Translations under genes and position numbers: made by a program | Notes under the pieces: model-generated | Told to the model about the DNA's origin: nothing | The model's input: the letters and a program-made list of their open reading frames with translations, nothing else | Databases searched by the model: none | Shown: positions 1 to 13,057 of the stretch, piece by piece | Numbering within the stretch: position 1 is the stretch's first letter | How the letters are laid out: each line of letters opens with the position of its first letter | Origin: Allodiplogaster sudhausi | Taxonomy: Eukaryota > Nematoda > Chromadorea > Rhabditida > Diplogasteridae | Assembly: GCA_945643635.1 (NCBI GenBank) | Contig: CALZFC010000354.1 | Location: 1,748,001 to 1,812,000, forward strand | Direction: 5' to 3' | DNA: 64,000 nucleotides

Positions 1-112
1 CGGCGGAGGCAGGAAGATTGGCATCAGCATCGGCTTCAGCCTTCTCTTGCTCGCCATCGTCAGCGTATGAGATAAGATGTACGAGATTAGGTGTAATAGG
101 TCTAAATTGCAG

Positions 113-3100
113 ATGATATTCTTTCCTGGCCTCCTCGCTGCCATCCAACAAAGCTTCGAGAGAATGTATTCTGAGTCGATGAGACGTCGTTTCTTCTTCA
201 CGCTCAAGCTCCTCAATCGATACTTTGAGTTCTTCCGGAAACGCGATGGCAATCCACTCTTGTCACCAAAGGAGGTCAGAGGAGGAGGAGTGCAGCTGAA
301 CAACGAATTGATAATACTGCACTTCGCTGGAAAAGAGCTTACTTTTTATGGGAAAAAAGCAGTAAACTCCATCGCTTCTATATAATTTATTACACAAAAA
401 ATAATTTGATGCGACCACACTTCCATGATAAAAGTGAAGAATATAAAGATCGAGGACTAAGAAGATGGAAAAGGAGTGAAAAAATGAAAATTATAAGGAA
501 TCCAGCTGCTAAAAAATAATCGAGCCATGTTTAGATCGCAAGGTCTCTTTGGCTGCTCGCAGCCAACACGGGAGATGCCGACAATTTTATGCAAATCGTG
601 GAGTTTGCTTGCGAAGAAGGCGACGTCAGGAACGATCCGTTTAATATTGACAGCGGAATATAATGCGATTTCTTCTAACAGTATTGTACAAATGACTGAC
701 CGCTTAGCTTTTCGAGGTTAAGGGCGACTTTGTCTGTGCAGTATTCGACGAAATAGCACGTGATGAGGAGGCGGTCCTGGCGATTCTGGATAAAGATGAA
801 GAGCAAAAGACCCGCTTCTACGCTCGAGTCCTCCACTCGACAGCCATGCATGCCGATGAGAGGTAGTTGCGAAACGGCCGACGTCGTAAAGACTCGCATT
901 TTTCTGTTTATTAATATAAGGTGGTTACGATGAGGCTTGAGCCTTTTCGCCATATGTCGACAGAGGTTTTCTGCCCTAGAACGGCTAATGAAATGTCTAC
1001 GCACATACATACATATATATATTTTTTACATGTATGTGCATACATATCTTTTCTAATAAGTCACCTGATATGGCTCTTTCCACTTGGGCTCATTGTCAGA
1101 AGGTTCTCATCTCAACTCGAGGGAAGAGCCGCCCTCTTCATGTGCTCAAATTACGATAGCATACAATGAATGGAACGTGCATGGTTCGCCAGAGTTGGTG
1201 AGAATATCTTACCAATTCAGTTTCAAAATTCATTTTGAATACAGAGCAATCATTCTCAGGTCATTATTTTCAGGCCACTGGCATGGTGCGGGTGGCTCTT
1301 TCGGATCTACTTCCGCAGTCCGAACGTCAAGACATTATCTGTTACGTCCAACTCTTGCACTATAATGACTCAAGCGGCATTCCTAACAGCACCCACAAGA
1401 AGCATGTTAGTCGGAAGAGAGAAAAAGAAAGGGATGCCACAGGCAGAGCGAGAGAGAGAGAGAGAGCGAGTGAGATAGAGAGATACATAGAAGGAGAGAG
1501 GGAGCGAGGTAATGATGAAGCGACATGGTTATGGAGAGTGCTTACTTGATTCGTTTCCTGAGCAGCTCGTACTGTACGAACTTATGGCAAAATGCTCGCT
1601 CGTCGATGGAGCAAACGAGTTGACCGAGGCTACGGACGTCGCCCGCTTGACAATCCATGGCCAGGCCTTACGCTGCGCAGAGTGTCATGCGACAACGGTA
1701 GTTATGAATTAAATGATACAAACTAACATTAAATTTTAAAGAAATAATAATTCGCCTGCTCCAGATGACGCTCCTGCGCGATCTCGGCGTCGTGATGCGC
1801 GCGCGATTTTCGCGAATGCACGCAGATTACTTCGATACTGAACTGCTTGGCGGGGCTTTCCGCCTCCTGAAGATGCACTTTGACTTCTTTTGTACAAGGG
1901 ACGGAAGCGAGCCATGGAGTGCAGAGGAGGTGAAGGAGAAAGTGTTCGGCAAAGTCAAAATTACTAATGTCTTGTTGCCATCTGGAAGCATTGTTGACCA
2001 GAGTCAAGGACTCTCAAGTCTTACGGAAGACTTCTCTCAAGACGAACTTTAGATGGCGCAAACTATCTGGCAGTCGCCTCGTCGACTTCTTCAAGATGAC
2101 GCAATTGAAGCGCAGGATGCTGCTGAAGTCGTGCACAATTGGGTGACCTGGGCGAGCGACACTAACGACACTTCTACTCCTTCTGTCCACACATATTTTA
2201 CCACACTGTCTATTTACCCGGATTTGCCATTACATTTAGTTTGTGCAAACAAAAACCTTTTTGGAAAGACGACGAGATTTGAAAGAGGAATTTGAGTGTG
2301 CACGTCTTGGTTGAGGTGGCCTTCTTCCGTGCTCTCTACGAGGCGTCGGCGAGCGACGAGCACATGATGCAGTGGGTGTGCTATCGTATTGCAACGAAGT
2401 CGGATGCTGACGCTGAGTCGGTCCTTCCACATTCATGCCTAGTTGTTATGAGTACGTAGATTGACAGGCTTACCTACAGAGTTGTTTGATGATGAGAATT
2501 CCTTTTTACAGATCCAGTGCAGGTAACGTGATGTGCTCGCTGAAGTCAAATTGGTCGCGTACGCATTTTCGTTGGTCGTGGGCAGCGCCTCTCTTGGAGG
2601 CCATAGAGGTCCGCCTGGTGATCCTTCGCGCTCGTAAGCCTTCGGTACCTTTCAAACCCGTCTCCTTGTTCTTTTCGGATCTCTTGAAGTGTGGGCAGCT
2701 AATAATTAGCCAGCGGGCAGTTTCATAATAAATGATACTAAATGATAATAATTTTTTGTATTTAAAAATATACATACTTAGACTACTCGGGACAAGTTGC
2801 ACCATGATGTGTTCGTCTGCGATCTTCTTGAGCTCATAAGTCTGTTGGCGCGGTTTGCCGACTGTCAGCTGTTTACGAAGGTAAGAAAGTCCTGCAATGC
2901 TAAATCAAACAACACAAGCAAAATATGAAGAAGTCCAGACTGCTCATATCCATTGCCTTGATATGAATCTGACATTACAAGCAAGAAACTCAAGGGGTTT
3001 GGCGGAAGACCCCTATCAATTTTAATGCTATCAACAGGGAGTCCTCCAACTAGTTATACATATCTATAGTTATACATATCTATTCAAACCTACATCTTCG

Positions 3101-4036
3101 CCTTTGTTTCCATTATTATTTCTTTTCTTCTCTTCTTAGTTCTCATAATAATTTTACCACGTGTGTTACATATATTGTTCCATGTTACACCGTATAAATT
3201 GATTGATTGATTGAATTGGAAGAAGAAAAATGGAAGTATTAAATAGGTATGTATGTACATACATATATTTTTGTGGAGGCACACACAGCGATGTCGAAAA
3301 CCTGGTCCGGGCTAGGGCCGGGCCGTTCCAAATGTTGGCTCGGTTCTGGTGTAGGACATCCATGGGCACACTTAAATTCCATACTTTAATTACTATCGAA
3401 ATCGTCGACACTTGAGCGCGCTCGGCTCCTACGATGTCTTCGTCTCATCGGCCTCGACTCGGACTCGGAATGGCTTTTCCGATGCCATTGTGCAGACACA
3501 TTCAAGGCTCTCCTCTCGCGAGCTCTCGTGCAGAATCTATAAGAGTCGATGAATGTCTTCCTTGGCAGAGGTACGGCATGCGTTATTGTAACTGTTCTGG
3601 AATACGTGCAATTTATCCCAAAAAGATCATGCGCGAACCCTCATGGAAGTAAGCGTGTTCCATTACATCATCACAGGACCTGGGGTGTCCAAAACCAGGC
3701 CCATGCCCAATAGTTGGCCTGTTTCAGCACTCTTGGCCTGCTTGATGTTCTTGACCACTAACACGCATGACCTCTTCCTGCCGCTCACTCTGCTCACCGA
3801 CTATTTCCGCCGCTTCCCGCCCTGGGCGGAGAAGGTGGTCGAGAGGTTTGGCGACGACCCTCGCGCTTCACGTCAGAGAGCTTATCTCTTTCTTCATATA
3901 TTGTAGAAGTTATGGTTTATATTTCTTCTCACATTTTGTTTTAACGTTTAGAAATACTTATTTCTTACGAGCTTTGCTTTCTTGCAGTCGCCCAACCACC
4001 AAAGAGGCTCATCACTTCTTCTATGACAGCGAGTAG
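113..4036 (+). CDS. Unrecognised multi-exon gene (partial at window start)
   Basis: I do not recognise this gene. Clean exons bounded by AG..GT and mostly joining in phase are seen at about 113-274, 543-660, 717-862, 1274-1405, 1563-1697, 1765-1929, 2053-2142, 2286-2451, 2512-2610, 2782-2880 and 3728-3890. A possible last exon ends at TAG near 4036. A further exon may lie at 1-66, so the gene probably begins outside the window. The products are helical, with no signal peptide or clear catalytic motif. Exons 113-274 (54 codons) and 1765-1929 (55 codons) encode related peptides (both end in an FF..RDG..-P.S..E pattern and are followed by GT), so this is either one gene with an internal duplication or two tandem paralogues. 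A Cys pair (CAEC) occurs in exon 1563-1697. Some exon joins (2451 to 2512, 3890 to 3985) were not resolved. Existence of the gene is well supported, the exact structure is not. Confidence 0.6.
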
Positions 4037-4038
4037 AC

Positions 4039-4135
4039 ACTTCTCCCTCGACTCTCTCACCCTCCTTGTACTCTCTCACTCTCCTTGTACTCCCTCACTC
4101 TCCTTGTACTCTCTCCCTCTCGCTCTGCTCTTCCT
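4039..4135 (+). repeat. Short CT-rich minisatellite
   Basis: Three to four imperfect tandem copies of a ~20 bp unit of the form CTCTCACYCTCCTTGTACT, followed by CT-rich DNA. It lies immediately after the presumed stop of the first gene. Confidence 0.7.
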
Positions 4136-4574
4136 CTACAGTCTCTACTCTACTCACTTCTCTCTCATTCGCCAAAAATAAAAGAACTTCTGCATTTCGT
4201 CCAGATTTCGAAAATACATATATGTACTTTCTCCAGAGAAGGTTGCACTAATTTGTGGAAAATAAGAAATCGGTAAAATGTTCAAGTATTTTAAATACTT
4301 TAACCGTGCCTAAGTTACTTTTCTTTTCAAATTCAGATTTCATCTCTTCGAAGTGTTCATTTGATTGATTGCCAAATGTATGGATCTTTGATCGCTCTGC
4401 ACTAAATGGAATCGTCGGAAAATCTAATATAATGCGTTCGTTAGACAATCTAACATAACGTCCCACGGCGGTGAGAACTTGTTATTTATTATGCAAAATA
4501 GAATTTGGAAGAGGAATTCTCGTTTCGCTCTACTTTCGTTAATGTCGATTGATCAAAATAGGCTGATTGCTCGA

Positions 4575-4790
4575 ACTACATATACAAATATCTCTCTCTC
4601 TCACTCTCTCTGGCTCAATCTCTCTCTCTCTCTCTGGCTCAGTCTCTCTCTTTCTCCAATTCGAGCTTCTTCCCCATTCATCCCTTTCGTCCTGTCCTCA
4701 AGCACGAGACCATCAGCCATTTCATGCTGCTTCATCTTCCGTATTCAATTTGTCGTTCTCTCCTTCTCTCTCTTGCTCTCTCTCTAGCAT
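4575..4790. repeat. (CT)n-rich microsatellite
   Basis: Interrupted CT dinucleotide runs. They produce two overlapping Ser/Leu-rich open frames that are not genes. Confidence 0.85.
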
Positions 4791-5115
4791 AAATGTGAAC
4801 AATACTATCAGATACCATTAGAGAACGGTCTCGTATGTTCACGGAAACCCGTCTGCTCGCATCGGAACTTTATTTTCGATACATAAGCAGAGCCGGTAAC
4901 GGCCCATCCCGGCCTGGCCCGGGCAAAAAAACAGCAATTCTTAGAGTAATCATCTCCGCAGTGTTCGGAATCATCGCCCTGAATGCACGTGTAAACCTGT
5001 TTCAACGAAACTATGGTGAATAGCCAGAGAACAGAATACAAAAAATTAAAAATTCATTTGTACAATTGACGTTGGCTAAATATGTATATAAAAAAAAACA
5101 TTTTCAAACACAAAC

Positions 5116-5382
5116 TCCTGGCCAATAAAGGAGAGGACGAATGATGTTTGGCAGCAAATGTAAGCAGAGACGAAGAAGAGATGCCCGGCGAGATAGACCG
5201 CCTGGTTCTTGTTCTTGTAACTAAAATTCGGGCGTTTTTAAAATCAAACTTATTTTTATCGCATATGTTATGTTTTAAAAAATCACAACTTACTAGTTGA
5301 TAGCCGTACAAGCGAGAAGACGATCAACCGCAATGGAGAAGATCAGAACCGTACCAGCCCATACACCAATCATAGGTATTGC
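5116..5382 (-). pseudogene. Srsx-like chemoreceptor relic (exons 3-4 only)
   Basis: Exon 3 (5294-5382, 89 nt) encodes the TM3 block ending IAVDRLLA, and exon 4 (5116-5220, 105 nt) encodes the TM4 block with GHLFFVSAY. Both have the same lengths and phases as in the intact copies at 13-26 kb and 29-31 kb. Homology continues upstream through intron 2 to about 5946 and then stops, just before where exon 2 should start. Downstream, sequence related to the intron 5 side is present at about 4805-4890, but exon 5 is replaced by a GC-rich short element (~4890-4930), and exons 6 and 7 are not found. The two exons are open, but the gene is a fragment. Confidence 0.8.
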
Positions 5383-5945
5383 CTGAAAAGCACATTTAGT
5401 CTTGGTCAAGGTTGCGTTGACTTGTCGACCATGTTCAATCTAAGCGTTCAGAACTGAACGTTTTATCTTCGAGCCTGTATGATATTTGAATGAAACCTAC
5501 CGCAAACCTGCTGTCCCTTCCGGGAGCAAACCCGGTCTGAATGCCCAGAAATCACAGGGGAACCAAAACAATAACGCAAGTCTTCGATCTTTCTCTTTTC
5601 TGTTCAACTCTTGGTTATCCACTTGGCGTTCGTTTTTAAGGTACTTCAGCGCCTAAGAGCCAAATGTCTAATCGCGTGGTTGTTTCACGCGTTGCGGCAC
5701 TGCGTAGCGTTAGGATGCGCCTTCCCGCCAATTTCGAGTTCATTCGAATTCCAAATTGGCATAGCAGCCCTATTTGAATTTTATTATCCCACGCGGTTTG
5801 AAGTGCCGTGCCTTTGTTAAGAATGATGTTTATTTACTGATAATCTCAAATAAAAAGGTCGACAGATTCGACCCCAGCCCCGAGGCAGTCCTCATTGGTC
5901 TTTTCGTTAGGACTAAGTCTTCCACTGAGGGTCTCAGTCTCACTT

Positions 5946-6140
5946 TAGACCTTGGAAAGCACGGGGGATGGGAGTTTAGTCAACAGTGGGAGCCACATTC
6001 CGTGAGGGAAGTTACGTTCCGAGATCCTCGTGCAAGTAGTACTAAGAATTCGCAATTTTTGTCTGTTTTGTTCGCGAAATTATTACTAATGATTTGTCTA
6101 CTTTTATTCGATCTCGGGCCGGAAGCCAAATAGACTACAT
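5946..6140. repeat. Dispersed repeat, also near 26.50-26.69 and 50.03-50.18 kb
   Basis: The block starting GGGGATGGGAGTTTAGTCAA and ending in a CTCGGGCCGGAAGCCA stretch recurs at about 26500-26690 and, more diverged, at 50028-50180. Each copy sits just 5' of a receptor copy (minus strand), so it was duplicated with the array or inserted beside an ancestral copy. Confidence 0.75.
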
Positions 6141-7224
6141 TTATATTCGTGCAAATAGCGCAAAGAAAGGATCCTTTCGATCTTCCAAAAGCAGGAAATA
6201 TTTTGTTGACTCTAGGAAAATGGTACTATGCAAATTGATGAAAATTACGTCATTTTCTTATTACGGGTAGAGGCCCCAAAGGTAGAATTGAGGTACTGAC
6301 CATGAACAACTTTTATATATGTATAACGAGCTCTCCAGAAGGCTCTGATCTATTTTAAGTCCATGTACTTATTTTAATATATGTGGATGGGACACGAGGG
6401 GTCTGTATCTCGGTCCCAAGGGACGTACAGACCCAGCCGATAGCTCATTGAACTCACTCGAGGTGGTCTAGCATGGCATGCTAGAACGCATCGGAACCAC
6501 GCAGCAAAAAGTTGCGGTATCGTGGGGATAACTTATAAGTAAACAAGGCAAACTCATTGTCAGTTCAAACTGCCCAGACGGAAAGCCAAATTATGTCAGC
6601 TGCTTACTCACAACCAACACGCACTGATGCAAGATACATAAAAGTAGCAGTGAACATTTCTAGCTAGGTAGTTTAACTAGTTTTCTACGAAAGAAAGGAG
6701 AAAAAATGAAAACTTTACAGGAATCTTCTTTGCCTTTGTCAGAATAACCCTTTAGGAAGTTGGAATTTTACTAGTTACATATAAAAGAATTCATATAATA
6801 GGAGTAAGGAAGTCTATTCGGTTGCAGAAAGAAATAGAATAGGGGGATATTCACACGGTTCACATAAATACTTCCTCAATGGGAGATCTGCACGTTTCCA
6901 TGTTTTCCAACGATCAACCGAGTAGAGTAAAAGGGTGTGGGAAACGTAGTCTCATGTCAGCCGTGGTGGGATTTAATGCAACCAAAACAAACGACTTCTA
7001 AAAATGATCTCCCCCGCTTGTACTATCTATTTTTTCTCCATTTATTACTAAGGAAAATATTCGCAGATGTTACGGCAGCTTTACTCTCGAGGCACTGAAA
7101 CAATTAGTGATCAAAGTTAAGTACGTTTGCTAATGCTTATAACATCCTTTGTTATGTTTTTCTTTTTAATAAATGAATCGGAAGAGCGTTTTGCCGTTCG
7201 CAAGAATATTATTTAAAGGGGCAC
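6141..7224. other. Intergenic DNA shared with other receptor copies; no gene seen
   Basis: No coding exon is seen. Parts (6395-6600, with the phrase GGGGTCTGTATCTC) recur at 26.70-26.86 kb and 51.05-51.24 kb, always on the 5' side of a minus-strand receptor copy. It may hold old promoter DNA of the relic copy. Confidence 0.6.
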
Positions 7225-7868
7225 TGTCAAATATTTTTGGCAAATATTTCTTTTGAGCATATGAGTAATAAGGATGGCACACCGGACTACCTGATTTATT
7301 TAGTACTTATTTAGTACATTACTAATTCGAACTTATTACTGTACTTTTGGGCTTCCTTCTGGAAGCATTTTGTCATTCTTTTGTGTTTTGACCCGGTCTG
7401 GGTCAGTGTTAGCATTGTGTTCCGTGCGTGCGAGTGAGTTCTTCTGCTGTTCCCCCTTCCACGTGTTCGCCTCTCTGCCATTCTTCGTCGTTGTTAATCG
7501 TCATCGACCTTTCTGGCTTCTGCTCTCACTCATCCTTGACATCATTTGTCAGGTTCCATTTATTTGTTGATAAATGTTTTGTTGTTATCTCGATCCTTGA
7601 AAGGACAAGTATACCTTGTAGGCGTTCAGGGATCCAATTAAATCAGGAATTCAGCAAAGTATAGTCCGGAGGACTTGTTGGCAATTGGTATTTAAGGGAA
7701 CTATTGTGGCTTGAGAAGGAAATTGAAAGTGCTGAGGAGAAATCTCCGCTATTAGCCATCGTTTATTCCGCATATTTCTCCCACCCTTCCGGTCATTTAC
7801 CCTTGCCCTTGTTGCTCTGGCCGTTCCTTAAAGTAAGGAATAATTATCCTGCAATAATTTCTGATATG
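7225..7868 (+). repeat. 5' LTR of the BEL/Pao element
   Basis: The 644 bp unit matches 12058-12701 almost completely. Short open frames inside it (around 7370-7860) are present in both LTRs and are not thought to be genes. Confidence 0.88.
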
Positions 7869-8289
7869 GTGCGTCCCCCTGTTACAAATTCAAGTATTAC
7901 ACCCAATCCGGGCTCTATGCATTCTACCACGCGTATTCCAATTCTTCAGAACCGATCAAACTTTTCCAGATATGGACTCAGGGCGAACCCAATTCCAGTT
8001 GCAAGGTTCAGCCCATCTTCATCTCATCCCGTGACCCCACGAAACATTTTAGGGGAATCCCACGGCGGCAATCTCTTCTCCTTCCACTGCCATTTCACCC
8101 ATTTCCACCACATTGCCATCTTTTACGACTAAGTCAGGCGCGTCCAATTTGACCAGTCAGGATGCCGCCCTCATTTCTTCCTTTGATCCATTGGATAAGA
8201 ATTCTTCCTTGCTTCTCAGGGAAATGATCCTTCCCGAACAGATCATGACCCTTCCGGCACCACTCCAAATCCTCAGGAAGACAAAATTT

Positions 8290-9742
8290 CCTTTGATTTC
8301 CAATCTGAATTTGACTCTTTCGCCGCATATGTTGCTGAAATCAATCACTTCCTTCTGTCCTGCTTAAATGATTTCTCTGTCCTCAGAAACGCATGGAATC
8401 AGCTATATTCTCATCAGGAAATTTCAAATCATATTCAGGCTTTCGGAGACATTATTTCTGATGCCCAATCTTATTCACTCTGCTATTTCGAAAAACGTAA
8501 CAACTATTTGACTGCCGCCAGAAAACATTCTGCTGTCACTGTCGATGCTCTTGCCCTTTTGGAAGAATGGGAAATCAGGGACCCTTCTCGCCATTCCTTT
8601 GAAAATATTTCAGGAAATTTGACTCACATTGTTGACTCAGCCAATCAATACGTTAAGGCCCTCCACCCGCTCCTTCTTCAGGCAATGACAAATAACAACT
8701 CTCACCGCCCTCCTTCCTTCTTTCCGGCTGGAGATAGGCGTGAGTCGCCTACTAAGCTCTTCATTCCTCCTCCCCCACCAAGCCAACCAATTTCTGGGGA
8801 TTTCATGAATATTGATTCTTCTGGTGCTCAACCACCCATCTACTCCGCATACACCGCACCCAATCATGCCAAATTTGGGGATTACAGGAATACTAATGCT
8901 TTTCAGATTCAGGCACCACCTTACCGTAATCCTGATACATTCTACCGTACTCAGGAGCTGTCTTGTGGTGTTCAGGGTCCCCTCTCACCGTACCCAGGAC
9001 CCACCCTACCGTACTCCTGACCTATACTACCGTATCCCTGATCACATTTACCGTACCCCGAACATTGCCCCTCACATTCAGAATTTGAGTCGTCATTCTC
9101 AGGAGCAGAATCATTCAGCTAATGCTCCGCGTCAGGAATTGGGAATCCTTAGTACTCTGGCTCACGCTCTTTCATATCATCGTCAGCATACTCTGCCCCC
9201 TCTTCAATTACCCAAATTTTCTGGAGACAATCTTACCACCTTCCACACATTTCTGGAAGAATTTGATGAGGCAATTGACCCCATCCCTATAACCCTTCCA
9301 AAAATTTCGGTATCTTAAGGAATGTCTCTCTGATTCGGCATAGTCTTTTATCTCGCAAATTCCCACCTCTGGGGATAATTACGAGCGTGCGCGCAGTGAA
9401 TTGATTAGGAGATACGGCAATACCGAAGCTCATGCTAGCCTTCTCATGCAACAACTTTCTCAGGTGTCTCCTTGTCAGGATATCACCAAAGCCCAATTCG
9501 ATCAACTATATTTGATTAGGCAAATCACGAATAAACTTAAGGGATTCACTCCGGTTGATGATAATTTGCTGCTCCATTCACAAATCATTGAAAAGTTCCC
9601 TATCTCCACCCGAAAACATGTCATTTCCATCCTCTTCGGGAAGAAACAAACACTCGACCTCATCTATGATACAATTGAGGAAAATCTCAGGATGCGGGAA
9701 TTTAGCGAATTATTTCTGAGGAACAATTCTAAGCCAAATTAG
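8290..9742 (+). pseudogene. BEL/Pao gag region, frameshifted
   Basis: Gag-like coding is spread over successive frames. One runs from about 8290 to the stop at 9020, a second from about 8960 to 9318 with the DUF1759-type motif LPKFSGDNLTTFHTFLEEF, and a third from about 9370 to 9742 that reads like the gag capsid part (SELIRRYGN, then QLYLIRQITNKLKGF). An earlier frame (8113-8367) may be the N-terminus. At least two or three frame changes are needed, so this copy of gag is broken. The middle part is Pro/Tyr-rich with repeated YRTPD-like units. Confidence 0.65.
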
Positions 9743-9951
9743 GATCTCCCCTCTTCCTCCCCTCATTTCAACAAGTCCCGATTCCAACCATCGAATTTCG
9801 GAAATGATCAGGACTATGAGGGCGAATCAGATTGGGAAAAGGATTTCGATGATCCTCAGGAGCATTGTGAGGTCCTCCATTCTGTTGAAAGACAGTGGGG
9901 AAACCAGCGAAAGTTCAAGCCCCGCAGGCCCCCCAATTCTCGCCCTTCTCC

Positions 9952-11419
9952 TCCGATTGAAAATGAGTGTGAACTCTGTCACAAACATTCTTTGGCAACT
10001 AGATGCCGAACATTCAAAACAATTCAGGAACGAACAGATGCCGCTTCCAATCTAAAACTTTGTATCGCTTGCTTCTCCCCCAATCATATTCTGGCGAATT
10101 GTAAAGAAAATTGTAAGGTCTGTTCAGGGAAACACCACCTTTCCCTCTGTCCCCAGCTTTTCTTTCCAAAGCCCAAAACTACCCATACTCTGAACTCCAT
10201 TTCGGGAAATGATTCACACTCTTCTGAAGGTAAGGAAAGGACAGTGAAAGTTGTCAGTGCTGCTGCCACCCTTTCCTCCCCTTCTCTTACATGTCATTTG
10301 ACCACACATGGTATTGTTGTGGATGATAAGGGCTCCCAGGTTCCGGCTTTGATCATGATTGACTCTGGCTCCAACAAAACTCTGGTATCCCCAGATTTCG
10401 CCAAGCGTGCCCGCCTCCGTCCTCTATACTCTCAGGAAACTACCATTAGCGGCTTGGGAGGAAAAACGGACGGAAAGAAAATGCATGATGTCGTTAGGGT
10501 GACCCTCAAACCCCCCTCTGGACCCAACATTGACATGAATGCTATGGTTTTCCACACCAAGATCTCCTCCTCCATTTCCCCTGGCATTCTGGACCAGTCA
10601 GACGCGGCGGAGCTCCGCCGTAGGGGTTGGACGATCCACGATGAGGGAAGTCTGGCAGACAGAGTACCTCCGGATATCCTCATTGGCCTTGACTACATTC
10701 CATTCATTCTTTCCCCCGGGCAAAATATTGAAATGCTTCCCAGTTCTATGGTTGTCCTTCCCACAATCTTCGGTCCTCTTCCTGTTGGATACCGTTACCG
10801 AAAGTCAGGACCCTCAGAAAATGCAATTTCTCTTCCCCTTCAAGAATCAAAGAAATCTGGCTTATCTTCTGGTGGTCTGGCCTCTTCAGGTAATCTACCT
10901 AAGGTGAACATGACTTCTTGTGATAAGAATGTTGTTGTCGTCGGGTTTCTATCCGCAGGATTGCATCATCAGGACACCGTTAAGGAATTTCAGGGAAACA
11001 TTTCCAACTCTCCCCCTCTGAATATAGCTTGTTCCGATCCATCCACCAATGTCACTTCGACTAGCTGTACCATTCAGGAAAGTGAGAAAAGGTTGAATGA
11101 GGAAGGGAAAGTTCAGGCTCCCTCCCTTTACCCCACACAATTCACAGGCCTTACCTGTGTCGACATGTGCCTTTCCACAAGGACAGTTTTGCCCGCCACA
11201 AAGAAAATCAGGACTCGCGGGGAAACCTTGACCCATGTCTCCCTCTCATCCTGTGGTTCGGTTCCGGAAATTCCCTTATTCGGCAAGATTACATCTTCGG
11301 TGTCAAGGCAAACTCATTTCGATCTATTCACATCTTCGCCCACTCCAACGGACATGACAAGATTCATTGGTGACGAAGGAAGCCTGGACGACAGCGAACC
11401 TCCGGACATCACTCGATAA
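9952..11419 (+). CDS. Zinc-knuckle and aspartic-protease segment of BEL/Pao polyprotein
   Basis: One long open frame. Near its start are Cys/His clusters (CELCHKHSLATRC, CIACFSPNHILANC, then CKVCSGKHHLSLC) of the type that binds nucleic acid in BEL/Pao gag. About 80 residues on comes IMIDSGSNKTLV, the DSG active site of a retropepsin-like protease (DUF1758 type), followed by the LIGLDY motif usual after the protease domain. The last ~150 residues are low-complexity with no recognisable domain, and the frame stops before any reverse transcriptase. In complete elements the frame would continue into reverse transcriptase. The listed start is the upstream end of the zinc-knuckle frame; the first in-frame ATG is at 9992. 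Confidence 0.8.
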
Positions 11420-12057
11420 TGTGAGATCGGCATTTTATTTCTGTTTATAACAGCCCCCTCCCTCATTTCATGTCCCCGGGAGGATCACCCATTTGGTGAT
11501 TTATTAGTAAGGTAACATAAGGAATTTTATTCCCTGTTAATTTGTTATTTGCTCCCCATCTTCCCCATGTTATCTTGCAAATGAGGAAACTTTATTCATG
11601 GCAAACTCTCATCAGGTATATTTCAGGAATTCCATTTCCAAAGTAAAATTCGGTGATCTAATACCTTTTATATTTATTTTTATTCCTCAGGAAATTCCCT
11701 TACACTTTCTGGTTCCTGTTCCCGATGTACGGTATCACTACTGTAGTTTGGAACATTCCCCTTTCCTTCAGGAAATAATCCCACCTTTCCCAGTTTCTCC
11801 GGTTCCTCCCTTATGGATATGGCTTACGGTAGTTCTGGTTTCGGTCGGATATTGCTTTAGGATCGTGGAAAGATGAAACAAGCAGTCGTCATCACAAGGA
11901 CAACGGGCCCGTCATCGCAAGGACGCCGATTGCAGCAGTGTCTGAGATGTCAATCCCCTCCGCATCTTACTGTCATCGGCGATTGCAGCAACGTCGAAGA
12001 TGTCAATGCCTCTCCCCTCCATCCCATTCCGGCCCCTCTCTTTCCTTTCGTTAGAAG

Positions 12058-12701
12058 TGTCAAATATTTTTGGCAAATATTTGTTTTGAGCATATGAGTA
12101 AGAAGGATGGCACACCAGACTACCTGATTTATTTAGTACTTATTTAGTACATTACTAATTCGAACTTATTACTGTACTTTTGGGCTTCCTTCTGGAAGCA
12201 TTTTGTCATTCTTTTGTGTTTTGACCCGGTCTGGGTCAGTGTTAGCATTGTGTTCCGTGCGTGCGAGTGACTTCTTCTGCTGTTCCCCCTTCCACGTGTT
12301 CGCCTCTCTGCCATTCTTCGTCGTTGTTAATCGTCATCGACCTTTCTGGCTTCTGCTCTCACTCATCCTTGACATCATTTGTCAGGTTCCATTTATTTGT
12401 TGATAAATGTTTTGTTGTTATCTCGATCCTTGAAAGGACAAGTATACCTTGTAGGCGTTCAGGGATCCAATTAAATCAGGAATTCAGGAAAGTATAGTCC
12501 GGAGGACTTGTTGGCAATTGGTATTTAAGGGAACTATTGTGGCTTGAGAAGGAAATTGAATGTGCTGAGGAGAAATCTCCGCTATTAGCCATCGTTTATT
12601 CCGCATATTTCTCCCACCCTTCCGGTCATTTACCCTTGCCCTTGTTGCTCTGGCCGTTCCTTAAAGTAAGGAATAATTATCCTGCAATAATTTCTGATAT
12701 G
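12058..12701 (+). repeat. 3' LTR of the BEL/Pao element
   Basis: Direct repeat of 7225-7868 with the same length and about 99% identity by eye. Confidence 0.88.
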
Positions 12702-13057
12702 CGCAATTACCGAAAGCTGCTTTTCAAACAAAATGCGGGTGTTTTCCTTATCATTTCCAATAATTTTCCAATAATTACAATCACGAAGTTCATACTTTAG
12801 ACAGATTGAATTCGCAGCAGGTTTCTTTGTTTTTGTCTGCTTGTTACACAGCTCAGGCGCGTAGGTAAGTTCCTGAACGGAACAGTGAATATGTTAGTAT
12901 TTATGCTGCAGATTAGAGAAAGTGTAAATAATCATGCGAAAAGCGCAACTATTAACGCAGTCTTATTTCCTATTCGGATACATATAACAAATTTAGAAAT
13001 ATATGTTATTAATATCAAGAAAATAAGTTAGCAAACAGAAAATTTCCTCTACATCAA

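Larger units (their letters stand above)
7225..12701 (+). mobile_element. BEL/Pao-type LTR retrotransposon, gag-protease only
   Basis: Two direct repeats of 644 bp (7225-7868 and 12058-12701) begin TGTCAAATATTTTTGGC and differ at only about six positions I could see, so the insertion is young. Between them are gag-like frames, a zinc-knuckle/aspartic-protease frame (9992-11419) and ~640 bp without an ORF. Reverse transcriptase, RNase H and integrase are absent, so the element cannot move by itself and would depend on enzymes from an autonomous relative. A clear target-site duplication was not found: the left flank ends GGGCAC and the right flank starts CGCAATTAC. Family assignment rests on the retropepsin DSGS motif within a DUF1758-like context and the LPKFSGD motif typical of BEL/Pao gag (DUF1759). 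Confidence 0.85.

Noticed and set aside
675..1010. 111-residue minus-strand frame
   Set aside because: It lies opposite a well-bounded plus-strand exon (717-862) of the first gene.
7370..7860. Small proteins inside the LTR
   Set aside because: The same frames occur in both LTRs with no coding signature.
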